In this document: positions 43,149 through 55,513 of the stretch, piece after piece
Layout: every line of letters starts with the position of its first letter
How positions within the stretch are numbered: position 1 is the stretch's first letter
Assembly (NCBI RefSeq): GCF_019175385.1
Contig: NC_083340.1
Span: forward strand, 14,210,336 to 14,274,335
Origin: Lycium barbarum
Taxonomy: Eukaryota; Streptophyta; Magnoliopsida; Solanales; Solanaceae
DNA length: 64,000 nt
Direction of reading: 5' to 3'
Notes under the pieces: model-generated
Database searches by the model: none
The model's input: only the letters and a program-made list of their open reading frames with translations
What the model was told of the DNA's origin: nothing
Made by a program: the position numbers and the translations under genes

Positions 43149-43839
43149 TATATTTAATAAAAAAGGCAAGTGCTTTTTTGTATGTATTTCAACGTGTACC
43201 AACTCCCAAATTGCTGTAATTAAAGAAAGATTATAAGGATTAGGTTGGAAGCAACAAGTTTGAAAAATTAAATATCAAATGGCTTGGATACAATATATTT
43301 TCAATTGCTTTTTTTTCTGATGTCCATGTGGTTAGTCAGATTAATATTAAATCTAAACATTAAGCGGATCAGAATCGTTATTCTTGATTTTGCTTGCAGA
43401 GTTTAGCAATTTATATTTATTGTTTCCCTTTTTCAACCAAAAACAATTATATTTGTTGCCTTTTTTCTTTAAATCTCATTACTGAGAATCATGGTCCACT
43501 CACGTTGCCTGCGAGCCATTACAGATACCACACGACATGTAAAGAACTAATAACCCAATTAAAATTACTTAAAGATCAATTACTAATAATTTGCTTCAAT
43601 GAGCATGTGTCAGTGAAAAAAGTATATGAAAAGTACTTGTCGAATTACACCAAATATATTTAAATATCAGAATGTTTAACTTATCGATTGAAAGTCACTA
43701 TTAATCAAATGAATTCTACAAGCAAGCATTTGATGAGCTCCAAACTAACGACTATCTCCTTTTTCAAGGTCTTCCTTGAAAGGAAATGCCAAAGAAAATC
43801 ACTTGACCTGCATGAAAATTCCTTTACTTTTTCTTCTAG

Positions 43840-44100
43840 GAGCCTGGATGGGCTTATGCCTATAAGCTACAAACAGCTTATAAATTAAAAAAAATAAGTT
43901 GGGGTAGTCTAACTTATTTTTTTTTTTAGCTTATAAGTTGTTTTCAGCTTATAAGCTGCTTTAGATAAGCTAAGTCAAATGGGCTCAATTAGTTTTTTGA
44001 GTTTATTTTAAGCATAAAATGACTTTCAACTGGCCAATCAAACACTCAAAAAAACTGAAAATAACTTATAAGCAACTTATAAGTCAATCCAAACGGGCTC
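43840..44100. mobile_element. GAGCCTGTTTGG MITE, copy 2
   Basis: The left end GAGCCTGGATGGGCTTA mirrors the right end CCAATCC...AAACGGGCTC. A 3-bp duplication TAG flanks it, which suggests PIF/Harbinger descent. Same family as 38849-39097. Confidence 0.8.
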
Positions 44101-45279
44101 TAGGTCTTCCAGTGAGTGAGATAAAATCGAAAAACATAAGTCCTTCCATTTTTCACCTGAAAATACTTTTAACTACATCTAGTAAGTTCAACATCCCATT
44201 TTCAGCATGAGAAGATTTTTGACGCGGCAAGTGGCACACGGGTCAATATCATTCTGACACTTTCGATGGGCCCACTAAGCAATTGGGCCTAACCAAAACG
44301 TGAACGTAAAAGCAGGTGGACCAAATTAACTCGTGTGCAGACATGATGAAAAAAGACAAAATCCACGTTATCAATATCCATATTTTTTGCGCGTGCAATG
44401 TGCTAGATTAATTTATTTTATTTTTTAGTATTAATTAATTAAGTAGTAGTAGTAGTAGTAGTAACAAACTAAAATATAAATAAATCCGTTTAGTACATTT
44501 TTGACGCAGGGGCAGCTGCACGTGAAACACGCTACGAAATGCCATACTCGGTCTCTTGGACTTCCGGTCTAAAGCTATCATGTTTGACCAACATGATATT
44601 ATCTTCGATTTTTTATTTTTATTTTTTATCTTCATACATGTAATTTAAGAAAAAACTAACAAGAATTCAACTAACATCAAATCAGTGTAAAATTCAAACT
44701 CGTAACGTGTACTCCATCTATTTTCCTTCTAGTCCAATAAATTCTATATTTTTCATGACAAGTTTTTAAAATTACATATTTTTTTAAAAAAAAAAAGAGT
44801 CAAACTCCATAAATAAATTGAAAAGTTATGTAATTTACAACTTTTATTTATTTATTTGGGTTGTTTAGTACTGTTGATCTCTTGTATTTTCGTCAGTACT
44901 GTTTGATCATGCAATATGGATTTTCATTTGTCCAGAGCTTTAGTCTTAGGTTTGAACTAAAATCTTCAAAGGCTTTCTAAAGGATAATAATAATATACGA
45001 ATACTTTCTAACAAGTTCCATTTTTCTTATCACTTGACGCTAATGAAATTTGACTTAAAACTGACATTAATAACCCAAGTAATTTGTTTGACAGCCACCT
45101 CATTAATTCTTCTCCATGGAAGTCCCACAACGAAGAGTTCTGATTCAGCTTTCGTATAATTAAAGCAGCCAACAAAAGTAACTTAGATTTTTCCAACAGC
45201 TACAAGGGAAACCAAATACTTCTCCCCCACACAACATGAAATTCAATTCTACAAATAGACCAACTTGTTGTCTGTCTCC
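44101..45279. other. Non-coding part of duplication copy 1
   Basis: No gene. A (TAG)n microsatellite lies at about 44443-44463. A 62-codon minus-strand frame at 45008-45196 has no family features. Confidence 0.55.
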
Positions 45280-45287
45280 TGGCCACC

Positions 45288-45550
45288 GGGGGCGGATTTA
45301 TAGGGTGGTCACCCGAACACTCTCGGAAAAAATTATAGTACATATATAGGGTAAATTTTCTGTGTTTATATACATATATTAACTTTTGAACACCCTAAAA
45401 AAATGCAAAAGGTTAGCCCAATTGGTCCAAGGTGTTCAAAATTATCTCTAGTAGCCTAGGTTCGACTCCTATCGATAACATTATTTTTTAATATTTAGCT
45501 TTTGTTGTTTTTTCGAACAACCTGAGTGAAAATCCTGAATCCGTCACGGC
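45288..45550. mobile_element. hAT MITE with a tRNA-like segment, 263 bp
   Basis: Perfect 8-bp duplication TGGCCACC at 45280-45287 and 45551-45558. The outer parts resemble the MITE at 28214-28401 (GGGCGGATTTA...GAACACTC; GAATCCGTCACGG). Inside, 45410-45472 looks tRNA-derived: TTAGCCCAATTGGTCC fits a polymerase III box A and AGGTTCGACTCCT fits box B, about 50 bases apart. Confidence 0.8.
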
Positions 45551-45558
45551 TGGCCACC

Positions 45559-46192
45559 CTCCCCAATAATGAAGGAAGGATTAAAAATGTTACTTTCATC
45601 CAATTTATGTGATAGTAGTATTATCTTTTTATGGGAAAGGGGGCCGGAAATGTACCTAAATTATGAAAAATGGAATAAATTTGTCAACCGTTTGAAGTTA
45701 GTCCTAAATATATCCTTATAAATATTATAAGCTTATATTTACTCCTCAATTATGAGAAATAGAACATTTTTCTCCATTTCCTAAATTTGGTCCAAAATAT
45801 ATCCTTATTATTGAAGAGCTTGTTCAGATTGTTCTTCAAAATTAACAGACTCCCAACATCTTATTTTTACCCATTTGAAATATATTTTATTATTGAGATG
45901 GAGTGTTCCCATCAAATATAATAATCTTAAACCCCTGTGGGAAAATTACCAAAGAAATTACACAGACCCAAAACGGTTAAAAAAGCTTAACATCATCATA
46001 TTGTTATCTTTTCCCCATTAAAAAGATTCTTACTCTCTTGAAGTTTGACAACAGTTGAATAGAGCTCAAATTCCAGAGAATCAAACATTTCTCATGGAAA
46101 TTTAAATAAAGAACCCGATACCAAATTGAACTTCTTAAATCAATGAAAAATAATTGTAAGTACGTAAATGAAAAAATTGAAAGAAGTTATTT
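45559..46192. other. Non-coding part of duplication copy 1
   Basis: AT-rich; no gene. Between 45660 and 45800 there are repeat-like phrases (ATTATGAAAAATGGAATAAA / AATTATGAGAAATAGAACA) of an unnamed element. Confidence 0.5.
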
Positions 46193-46803
46193 TGTTGGGT
46201 ATGTGTGAATAAAGTCTAATATTAGTTACTTATAACTGATACATAAGGTGTTAGATACCCTTAATGATGTGAGGTCTTTTAGAAAAAATCACGCGACTTT
46301 GGCTCAAAACAGACAATATCACATCATGTTAAAGATGTTTGGGTTGTTTAAACCCAACAACTGGTATCGGAGTCATGGTTCGGTGAGACGAGTATGTAGA
46401 TGGTGAAATGACGGTGTAAGGCCTGACTTAGTGCCTTTGCCCATCTACGCGCCAGTGTTTTACCTTTATCCTTAGCTTCAAAGACGCATACACACACAAA
46501 AAAAAAAAAGGTAGCTAGTGGGCTTTGGTGTCTTAAATATACTCGATTGATGTGGGTGACACAGTTTATCTCCAAGTTAGTCTGTGAATGATGATGGGTC
46601 GTGTCAAATTTAATTCGAGAGAGAGATTGTTGGTTGTGCGTGAATAAAATCTCACATTAATAGCTGAAAAGAAAAGTAAGCTACTTATAAGGTGTTTGAT
46701 AATCTTAATGGTGTTAAGCTTTTGGTAATATCATGCAAGCTAGGCGCAAAGCGTACAATATTACACCATGTTAATAGTACCTTCGGGATATTTTAGCCCA
46801 ACA
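46193..46803 (+). mobile_element. TRIM retrotransposon, 611 bp
   Basis: LTRs 46193-46359 (TGTTGGGTATGTGTGAA...AACCCAACA) and 46628-46803 (TGTTGGTTGTGCGTGAA...AGCCCAACA) are homologous. The primer site TGGTATCGGAGTC is at 46362-46374 (initiator-Met type with two changes) and the purine tract GAGAGAGAT lies directly before the second LTR. The 268-bp inside is non-coding. The flanks (TATTT, CTTAA) do not match. Confidence 0.88.
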
Positions 46804-48336
46804 CTTAACACAAAATTCATAACTATTGAAACCCCAACCTTCTGACAAGTGATAAGTTTTTACTTTATATTATAATGCTTTTCTTATATTTAATCTAATA
46901 GAGACAGATCCAATATAAGATGACCGACCTGAGCCAATTTTCTAACCTTTCGATGAGTGATAATGCATTAATCATTCACTACCTTCAAATGTATTTAAAT
47001 GGCGTGTTCTACACATTCTTTGAAAATTTTCAAGTTCTTCCCCAATTTTACATCCCCATTTTCAAAAATTTCATCTAAATTGATAGTGATAATTGTCTCC
47101 AGAACTTTCTGATCCTGTACATTTTCTTTTCCTCTTTTTCTCAAAATCTCATGTAAAATACTTCTAGGAAACAACTCTCAAATTAATCAAACAACTGAAA
47201 GCGTCAATGAATTGAAAACAATGTATCACCAGTCATAAAAAAGGACCAACCCAAAGCAACTACTAAGATTAGTGCATCCTTAGTGCGATTGCAAGCAATT
47301 CTGAGAGTCGCGCACTTGACCAAATCTTTTAAAATATTTTGTGTTATTTCTTTTATTCTATATGCAAGGATTTTAAATATATTTCATTTTATTTGAAATT
47401 TGAAATTGGAGTTGAAGATAGAATTGTGTCTGGTTATATTTTTTGCATAAGAAAGATGAGGGCACTTTATTCAAAGTTTATGACGATGGAGTTTAAAAAC
47501 ATCTTAGGAGCACTTTTTTAAATTTGAAATCCAACTCCAAATTTGAAAATATTATAATCAAACATTAATTTTGAAAGAAAGCGAAAAATTATTTAGGATA
47601 AAAGGTCAATAACTCTCATTGGCGAACAGCTCCTTAATATGTTGGGAGTTGGGACATTTATCAAAAAGATCAGCCCCACTTAGTCCAAGCCTGACAATTA
47701 TAAACGTGCATGTGTTCTTTTTTTCCTGTCAATAATTCATTGTCCTTATTGTAGTTGCTGCATCTATAATTTGCATATGTGTTTGGGGCCTTCTTTAGAC
47801 GGTTTACGCTGTCACGTCTCATTGCACCACAATTCCACAACTTCACATTCTCATCAAATAAATTCCAACCATATATAGTTGTTTCAGATATATACTTCGA
47901 CAAAAACAATATTATGGATATGCAGAATTTACACTAAATGATTAATGCGAGAATATTTTGATAACACATTTTAGTATATAAACGGTTATCACTTAATAAT
48001 GGTCAAGTGATATGATTATTAAGTGATATATATGTATATTTCTTAATAACTTATGACTCTCAAAGTTAAATTGTTCGTTTAAATGTAATATCGGGTGTTT
48101 GTGAATTTCTTTATATGGTATCTGTAAATACTTTTCTATATAATGATGAGTAATTAGAATGTTTTCGTCAATAATTTTTGCTATTTTATTAACAATATGA
48201 AGAATATCGTTAGTTGATTTTTTTTTTTACAATATTAGTACCAAAAGATGTACGTCTTAACTAGCTAGTGAGAAACGAATAAATTATAGGAAAAACGAAG
48301 AAAGTATTTACATGTTAACATAATTCTTATACTATA
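46804..48336. other. Non-coding part of duplication copy 1
   Basis: No gene. Contains the block at 47645-47820 shared with 57255-57415. Confidence 0.55.
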
Positions 48337-48480
48337 CTCTCTCCGTCCCATAATAAATGTCATCTTAACCAAACAAATTTGTCTCATAATAAGTGTCACT
48401 TTAGGAAACCAAGACATAAATTAACTAGTTTTTTCCAACTCTACCCTTAGACAAAAACTTACAAGTTAAAGTAACATTCA
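48337..48480. mobile_element. Stowaway-type MITE fragment
   Basis: Begins CTCTCTCCGTCCCATAATAA after TA, with an internal repeat (CATAATAAGTGTCACTTTAGG). The right end is not found. Confidence 0.5.
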
Positions 48481-50977
48481 AATGATGATTGGAAAAGTCA
48501 TATCGTAATTTGATATTGTTGGATTCTCAATATCAAAAGGATTACTACTTGTGCATGTTCTAATTAAAAGAAAAAAATAATTTATTTTTATTACATAGGG
48601 ATAATTTAATAAATTTTATATTGTATTATTAATTTTTTTAATATGACTGATTTTGACTAAAGTGGAACACCCGTCGCGCGGAACTCGCTAATCGGGTTTT
48701 ATTCTGTTTATCGTATAGGAGGTTATGTTCTTTTTTGCTCTTTTTGGGGCTTCTTCTCATTCTTCTTTGGCACCTACTTATTATGGGAGGAGAAAGTATT
48801 GCTTTGTTACGCCAAAAGGCCTACATGTCTACTGTCTAGGAAGAAATAGTGACAATTGCCTCAACAATCAATAGTACGTTGATAAGTGACCGCACAATTC
48901 TAAGATGCTTATGCATAGGCTAATTAAAGAAACAACTTATTTTTAACGGGGGAAGATGCAATCCCTTAATTTGTTATCTCATGGACCCCCTATGCTCCTC
49001 CTAGCTTTCACCACCTAAGTAAGAAAATACACACTCTTACCTCCCAAGTGTCATATATTTTTATAAAAAATAAAAAATATGCGGGCAGATGTGTGTCTAC
49101 GTGTGTGTATGTAAATGGTATGGAAAGAATGGTGAGAAAAGATACATGGCCCGCCTGGAATTTAAGGACATCCTACCATTGCATATTTGCAATCATTGCA
49201 TGTTTCTCACTTCGTTGAAAAGCTTTAGGGATATATATGTATATACTGAGACCTTCCTCCAATTTTCACTTCATACACCGATTATACCTATAATTTGTGA
49301 TATTATACTAATTTATCTTATTTTGAATTATTCTTTTAATCATTTATTATTGAAGGAACAAAATAGAGCTCAACTATTTTTCCCCTGCTAATAAAATCTT
49401 TCATTTAATTAATTTTATTAACATTTTTTATTTAGCAGAAAAAACGTAATTAGAGCATCAAACCCTTCTTTTGCCTCATGGATATAGACACTTCAGTTTT
49501 CCCAATTTTCTTTGTCTTCTTTTTTTGTAATATTTTTTAATCTTCTCCTTGGTTTTGGATAGATGCCTATAGTTAAGTTTTGTTTCGATATTATTGTCCA
49601 GACATCGAGTATCTTCATATTTATCGATTCTAGACACAATTTTGTGCCTGCCATTTCTCTCAACCTCAATTCTAAACTGTTGATACCTAGGTTAATATGT
49701 ATAAATAAAAGAAAAACTTGTTCGAAAATAAATGGCGTATGTAGTAACGCAACAACGTTATTGAGAGGATTTATATATTGAAGTTGACATAATGTTGTAT
49801 GACTTTATTCGCGAATGTGCAAATTTGATCAATCGACATCTTCCCTACTAGTAGTACGCATAGAAAATGATAAACAGTACTATAGCATACATGTAAAATA
49901 ATGTTAGAGATTGAAGAATATATTTACTAAGGAAAAAAAAAAAACAAGATTGAACAAAAAACACGGGAACTACTATGATTTTGTACAATAATGAAGATAA
50001 AATAAAAAGGCATAAAACCAGTACATGACTAATTACTAGCACCAAATTGAGGTGTTTAGTAATTGAATATTCTATTCCTGCCTTAAAGTGTGCACGTAAT
50101 GGAGGATATAGAGAGTGATATTCTTTTGATTTAAATAGAAAAAGAGATAATGATGATATGAAAAAGTAATTTGTAATTGTTTCGCATGGATGATTGAGTG
50201 TCTTGATTGAATATCGATCATGTGAGGTGACTAGTGTAATAAAGACAACTCATTTAATAATTGTCACACCTAATTGCATATAAAAGCCATGGGGCATGTC
50301 CTTTTTGCTTAGTGTTTACGATCTTCATAATCTTTTTATATGGACCCTGCTTAGATTTTTTGTTTTTATGTTATGTGTTTGCTTTTCGAAAAATTTATAA
50401 ATTATTCAGCTAAATCGAGTAATTTTATTCTTAATTTTGTATTTCTAAGTGAAAGTATCTATTTGTATTATATCTAATTTCTGAACAATAAAGTGATTAA
50501 TAACAAGTAAAATCTATAATTGATTAGTAATTTTAACTGCGCGTGTGAAAATTATTTTATGCTGTGAATGTGAAATAAATTCAGAAAATCAATATTGAAA
50601 AATCTAACTTCGTTATTTGAAAGTCATGTTTGACCATAAGCCTTAATTAGTTATTATCATTTGAGCTCAAATTGATATGAAAATCACTAACCTGACTAAT
50701 CCTAAACTGGAAAAAGCATGGCATGATTTTCCATCTTTTTCTCTTCTTTTCAAGGTTGTCCTTGCCATGCATGAACAATCTTTCCCCCTAGTTTCTTCAA
50801 TGTCTTCCATTTGAGTGAGTATTGAGGTGATTAATAATTATTAGTACTATTTTTCTCCGTTCCAAATATTACTCATTTTGATAAATTAAATTTATTCTTA
50901 AAAATATTAGATATTTTAAGAAAAATATTACTTTACTGTCAAATTTATCCTTATTGTTCCAGTTAACTAAATGTTAA
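48481..50977. other. Non-coding, spans the junction between duplication copies
   Basis: No gene. 48900-49440 lies between the two copies. 49440-50977 is the left part of copy 2. The short frames in it are not conserved between copies. Confidence 0.5.
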
Positions 50978-51283
50978 TGATGAATTACAGTATATGGATC
51001 ATTAATAATAATGAGAGTGTGTGCTTAAGTAGATAGTTAGGAAGGTTGTTAGAAAAGTTAATACTCAGTTAGTTAAGTCATGTGCAGGTCATGTGACTAG
51101 CGGGGTCGGTGAAAGTGAGTATAAATATCACATTGCAAGTCATCTGTGGCATTCAACAAAAGTCAATGAAATTAGTAACTCTACTATTTCTCTCTCTACT
51201 CACAAAATATCTTCTGATCTTAATTCCTTGATTACATTCAATGTTTCACTAAATTTTCGCTGCAAATCACTGCAAATTCATCA
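50978..51283 (+). repeat. 5' LTR of the copia element
   Basis: 306 bp, TGATGAATTACAG...AATTCATCA. Contains GAGTATAAATATC (TATA box) at about 51117-51129. It carries about 100 bp that the 3' LTR lacks. Confidence 0.9.
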
Positions 51284-51295
51284 TGGTATCAGAGC
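51284..51295 (+). other. Primer binding site, initiator tRNA-Met
   Basis: TGGTATCAGAGC directly after the 5' LTR, a perfect 12-base match to the usual copia primer site. Confidence 0.95.
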
Positions 51296-51396
51296 AGTGC
51301 AACGAGATCGGGAATTCTATTTGATTTGGAAGAAGAATTGATAAAAATAAAAAATAACACAAAATTGCCATTGTTGAGCTTGCACAGATCGCAGCA

Positions 51397-52139
51397 ATGG
51401 TGGAAACAAGCAATTCAGCAACAGTAGCAGAAAGTATAGATAACAATGATCCTTTACTTTTGCAAAACACGGACATCCATGCGTTTAGCTTTGTTAATAA
51501 AAAAATAAGCTAGGTTTTGTGGATGGATCGTGCCTTAGGAGTACATACAAAGGAACTAGAGAAATTCAATGGGATCGATGTGATGCTGTAGTACTATCTT
51601 GGATTAGTGCAACTGTAGCACCAGAATTGAGGAAAAGCATTGTGTATTACTTTAGTTCTAGGAGAATCTGGAAGGATTTCAAAGAGAGATTTGATAAGTC
51701 AAACTTGAATAGAATTTTTCGTTTATGGAAGGAAATAGGAACACTTACTCAAGGGATTGACACTGTGAAAACATATTACTCGAAAATGAGAGATCTATGG
51801 GATGAATTAGATGTAATGATACCTCCTAGTTGTGATTGTGAGGAGGTATTGTGAGGAGGCCAAACCTTTCTTAGAGTATATGAGGAATTTGAGAATGCTG
51901 CAATTTTAGCAGGTTTGAATGAGACTTTTGGACAAGTGAGAAGTGCTATCTTGCTCAAAACACCCGCACCTGATGTGAATGAAGCCTTTGCTATGGTTGC
52001 TTAGGAAGAGAGTCAAAGGAAATTAGGTGCTAGTGATAATGATCCTAGTAAGGAAGTGTTAACCATGTTAGCAGGAAGGAGTCAAAATTTTCAAAGGAAT
52101 CAACCAGTATCAAGGAATATGTGAGCATTGTGGTTGTCA
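51397..52139 (+). pseudogene. copia Gag, deleted and frameshifted
   Basis: Starts MVETSNSATVAES at 51397 and stops at about 51510 after what looks like an internal deletion. Homology goes on in another frame from 51519 (MDGSCLRSTYKGTREIQWDR, then WISATVAPELRKSIVYYF), the copia Gag N-terminal domain. More stops lie near 51852 and 52003. It ends abruptly at CEHCG, the first half of the CCHC zinc knuckle, where foreign sequence begins. Confidence 0.85.
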
Positions 52140-53218
52140 AGGGGGTAACACCTCGTAGCTTCGGGCGAAGGTTTGACTCATAAGATGATAATATAATGGA
52201 ACCAATATGAAGGTTATAGGAAGTGTTTTGAAAACTAATCAAGTCATAAGAAATGTCTTTGGGCAAAGCAAAGTTGGAAGCCACTCTACGGGGCATGTTT
52301 GCAAGTGAGTTTGTAGAAGGTCTTACTTTCAATGACCATAAACCCTTTATTCATTAGGAATTTGGGAAAACTTCCTAAATGAAAGTTGTATCCCTTTGAA
52401 ATACCTTTCCAAAGGTATATTATGGGGGTCAAGGGGACATCTGTACAAAAAGTTATGGCCATTTTACTGAAGGATTACAGTGCAGTCCGTTCACTGATCA
52501 TGTTATACGAACTTGTTATACGGCCCATATAATTTTATACGGACCGTATAACTCATCCGTACTTCATGAAGCTGCAAATCGACGTTCTGTTTTCAGCCAT
52601 GATAAAATATGGTCATATTATACGGACCGTATAACTTTATACAGACCGTATAATATGTCCATATAACTTCCGTCTCACTTTTGTATAAATTCAAGCCTTG
52701 AGTTCTTTTATTTCATTATTCACAATTCCAAGCCCTAGAAACAATCCAAAACATCAAGGTAAGTCAATCCAAACCCTTCCAACTCAATTCTAACATATAC
52801 TCTAATAATCTAAGCAAGAAATCATTGTTCATAAACTAGGGTTTTCAAGAAAACCCATCTCAAGGTTCAAGAATTAAAGATTTTGGAAATCTTCTTCAAA
52901 GTTAAAATCTTTAATTCAAGTTTGGAGCATTACCAGGTATGTAAAGTTACTATCTACGTGTGGGAACATCATTGTTCTTCCCCACGCCTCAAAATCCATA
53001 AATTATGATTCTCTACTAAAACTAGGGTTTCTATACCATGCTCATGATAACCCTAGGCCCATGTCCATGATTATATTATGTATGAATTGCTATTTTTCTA
53101 TCATTGTGTTCTTAATAACTCCATATGATTATTGAGAATCAGTCTGTAATCCATGAAAACCCATATCTTGTATTCCATGGGTTCTTGCATGCATGTTTTA
53201 GCTAAAATGATTATTTGT
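52140..53218 (+). mobile_element. Ty3/gypsy-type LTR fragment inside the copia element
   Basis: Starts GGGGTAACACCTCGTAG (compare TGTAACACCCCG at 59561). It aligns with the first part of the solo LTR at 59561-62321: GAATTTGGGAAAACTTCC then GAAAGTTGTATCCCTTTGAAAT matches 59898-59941, and the CGTGTGGGAACATC...GTTCTTCCCCA region matches about 61026-61052. The 3' half of the LTR is absent. Palindromes TTATACGG(A)CCGTATAA repeat at about 52515-52660. I see no target duplication at the two junctions. Confidence 0.72.
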
Positions 53219-54047
53219 GAGTAGGGATGTGATCTTTAAGGAGCATTTATTTCCTTTCAAGGATAAGCAATTGTCAATGATGAAAGAAACACTAGCTTCC
53301 ATTATTCTACCCTCCTCCTTGAGTTTAGATGTAGGATGTTCCTTACCAGAAGACAATGTCCCATGTGAAGTCAATGCATCAGCTCCATCTGAAGATCATG
53401 TTCAAGAGATGCCAAATGAAAGTCCACAAATTCCTTTGTATGAGGAATAACAGGTAGAAACTGCAGTAGTGAGTACACCCACTGAAGAACATAATATTGA
53501 GGGGTCTGCACCTCTTCAAGTATCATCCAGAAGGAGTGGCAGATCTGTGAAGCCTTCCATATGGATAAAAGATTACATTGTGCCCACTAAGCCTAGTATG
53601 TATCCTATTGCAGACACAGTTTTCTATGAACACTTGTCTGATAATTACAAAACATATGTAAGCTGTTTTTCAGCCTTGGCTGAGCCTCAATCCTATAAAG
53701 AGGCATCACAAGATTCTCAGTGGAGAGATGCAATGCAGAAGGAAATTCAGGCCTTAGAAGAGAATGGAACATGGGTGGTGACTGAATTTCCTGTTGGGAA
53801 AAAGGCCATAGGTTCAAAATGGGTCTATAAAATCAAGTACAAAGCATCAGGTGAGGTGGAGAGATATAAGGCAAGGTTGGTAGTAAAGGGATACAATCAG
53901 AAGGAGGGGTTGGACTACCATGAAACTTTCTCACCAGTGGCCAAAATGGTGACTGTGAGAACAGTTATCAGTGTAGCAGCCTCTCAAGGTTGGAATTTAG
54001 TACAAATGGATGTAAATAATGCTGCTTGCAGGGTAATTGTTTTTTAG
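53219..54047 (+). pseudogene. copia pol: integrase end and reverse transcriptase, first part
   Basis: Resumes with SRDVIFKEHLFPF, the usual sequence after integrase, with a stop at 53448. The reverse transcriptase start follows from 53469: WRDAMQKEIQALEENGTW, GSKWVYKIKYK, YKARLVVKGYNQKEG, FSPVAKMVTVRTV and QMDVNNA with the first catalytic Asp. It breaks at about 54020 (frameshift and stop), where FLQG should follow. Confidence 0.88.
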
Positions 54048-54821
54048 GATGTGTTCATGGAACTGCCTCTGGGATTTCATAGGCAGGGGAAAAATAAAGT
54101 GTTTAAATTATTAAAGTCACTGTATGGGCTTAAACAAGCATCAAGGAAGTGGAATATTAAACTCACTGATGCCTTAATTGTTGCTGGATACAAACAAAGT
54201 GTATATGACTCTTCTTTGTTCACTAAAAGACAGAATGGAAGTCTGGTGGTCATTTTTGTATATGTTGATGATTTACTAATAATAGGAGACAACTTGCAAA
54301 TGATTGAAGCAGCCAAAGGGACATTGAATCAACACTTTAAAATGAAGGACCTGGGAAACCTTAAATACTTCCTTGGAATTGAGGTGCTGAAGTCTAGACA
54401 TGGCATGTTTCTTAACCAGAGGAAATATGCCTTGCAATTAATCTCAGATGTAGGACTGAGTGGTGCCAAAACTGTCAGCATACCAATGGATCCTAATCTC
54501 AGACTTACAAGCCTTGAATATGATCAACATTTAGCTGCAGAAACTGCCAGGAATGATGGAAAAGAAGGAAATACAAGTCACACAAAGGAGAATGTAGAAG
54601 ATCCTAAACTGACAGACATCACTTGTTATCAAAAGTTAGTTGGTAAGTTGCTTTATTTAACCATCACTAGACCTGATATTTGTTTTGGTGTTCAAGTCCT
54701 GAGCCAATTCATGCAACACCCCAAGTTGTCACATTGGGAAGCAACACTGAGAATTGTTAGATACATTAAGAGGGCACTAGGAATGGGACTCTCATTTCCA
54801 AGAGGCACACTAATCAGTTAA
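54048..54821 (+). pseudogene. copia pol: reverse transcriptase, second part
   Basis: Continues FMELPLGFH, LKSLYGLKQASRKWN, VYVDDLLIIGDN (the YVDD catalytic site) and MKDLGNLKYFLGIEV, then TRPDICFGVQVLSQFMQHP. Open until 54821, where a frame change separates it from RNase H. Confidence 0.9.
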
Positions 54822-55300
54822 CAACCTTTTGTGATTCAGACTGGGCTGCTTGCCCCAACACAAGAAGGTCTGTTACTGGCAATGTGATCAAGCTAGGGGA
54901 TGTTCTCATCTCTTGGAAATTAAAGAAACAGGCCACTATTGGCAGAAGTTCAGCTGAGGCTGAATATAGAAGCATGGCCTCAGCTGTGTCAGAGGTCATT
55001 TGGCTTACAGGATTGTTGGGAGAACTTGGAATTGAACTACAGAAGCCTATTGCGTTGTTTTGTGATAGCAAGTCAGCAATTCAGATTGCAGGGAATCCCA
55101 TGTTCCATGAAAGAGCTAAACATATTGAAATAGACTGTCACTTCATAAGGGAGAAGGTCAAATCTGGGCTGATCAAACCTCAGTATTTGAACACCAGATT
55201 GCAGCTGGCAGACATATTGACAAAGGGACTTGGAGTTGGGCAACATCAGCAGTTATTGAGCAAGCTTGGAGTGTTAGATATTTTTATCCCTCCAGCTTGA
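54822..55300 (+). pseudogene. copia pol: RNase H
   Basis: CDSDWAACPNTRRSVTGN (before the ATG at 54884), SSAEAEYRSMA, LFCDSKSAIQIA and HIEIDCHFIREKV are the four conserved copia RNase H blocks, with their acidic residues retained. Ends IPPA-stop eight bases before the 3' LTR, next to the GAGGGGGAG purine tract. Confidence 0.9.
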
Positions 55301-55307
55301 GGGGGAG

Positions 55308-55513
55308 TGATGAATTACAGTATATGGATCATTAATAATAATGAGAGAGTATAAATATCACATTGTAAGCCATCTGTGGCATTCAACAAAAGTCAATGAA
55401 ATTAGTAAGTCTACTATTTCTCTCTCTACTCACAAAATATCTTCTGATCTTAATTCCTTGATTACATTCAATGTTTCACTAAATTTCCGCTGCAAATCAC
55501 TACAAATTCATCA
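55308..55513 (+). repeat. 3' LTR of the copia element, 100-bp deletion
   Basis: 206 bp. Same ends as the 5' LTR, but the stretch just before the TATA box is deleted between GAGAG and GTATAAATATC. Confidence 0.9.

Larger units (their letters stand above)
40340..48920. repeat. Segmental tandem duplication, copy 1
   Basis: Several blocks recur in the same order and orientation in 49440-59340. Examples: 40371-40500 with 49480-49640 (TTTTCTTTGTCTT, GCGATATTATTGTC / TCGATATTATTGTC); 42830-43020 with 50120-50335 (AAAGAGATAATGATG, CTTACGATATTTATAATC); 44205-44310 with 55750-55810 plus 56385-56415 (TCAATATCATTCTG, CCTAACCAAAACGTGAA / CTTAACCGAACGTGAA); 47645-47820 with 57255-57415 (GGGACATTTATC, GTCCTTATTGTA); 48846-48905 with 57910-57951 plus 59290-59330 (CTCAACAAT, GATAAGTGAC, CTAAGATGC). 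Spacings differ because of later insertions. No coding frame is conserved. Confidence 0.62.
50978..55513 (+). mobile_element. Ty1/copia LTR retrotransposon with a replaced centre
   Basis: The perfect duplication GTTAA is at 50973-50977 and 55514-55518. LTRs 50978-51283 and 55308-55513; initiator-Met primer site 51284-51295; purine tract before the 3' LTR. It keeps part of gag, reverse transcriptase and RNase H. Everything from the Gag zinc knuckle through protease and integrase is gone, and about 1.08 kb of an unrelated LTR stands in its place (52140-53218). Confidence 0.92.

Noticed and set aside
45008..45196. A 62-codon minus-strand frame with a Leu-rich start.
   Set aside because: No counterpart in the other duplication copy and no family features.
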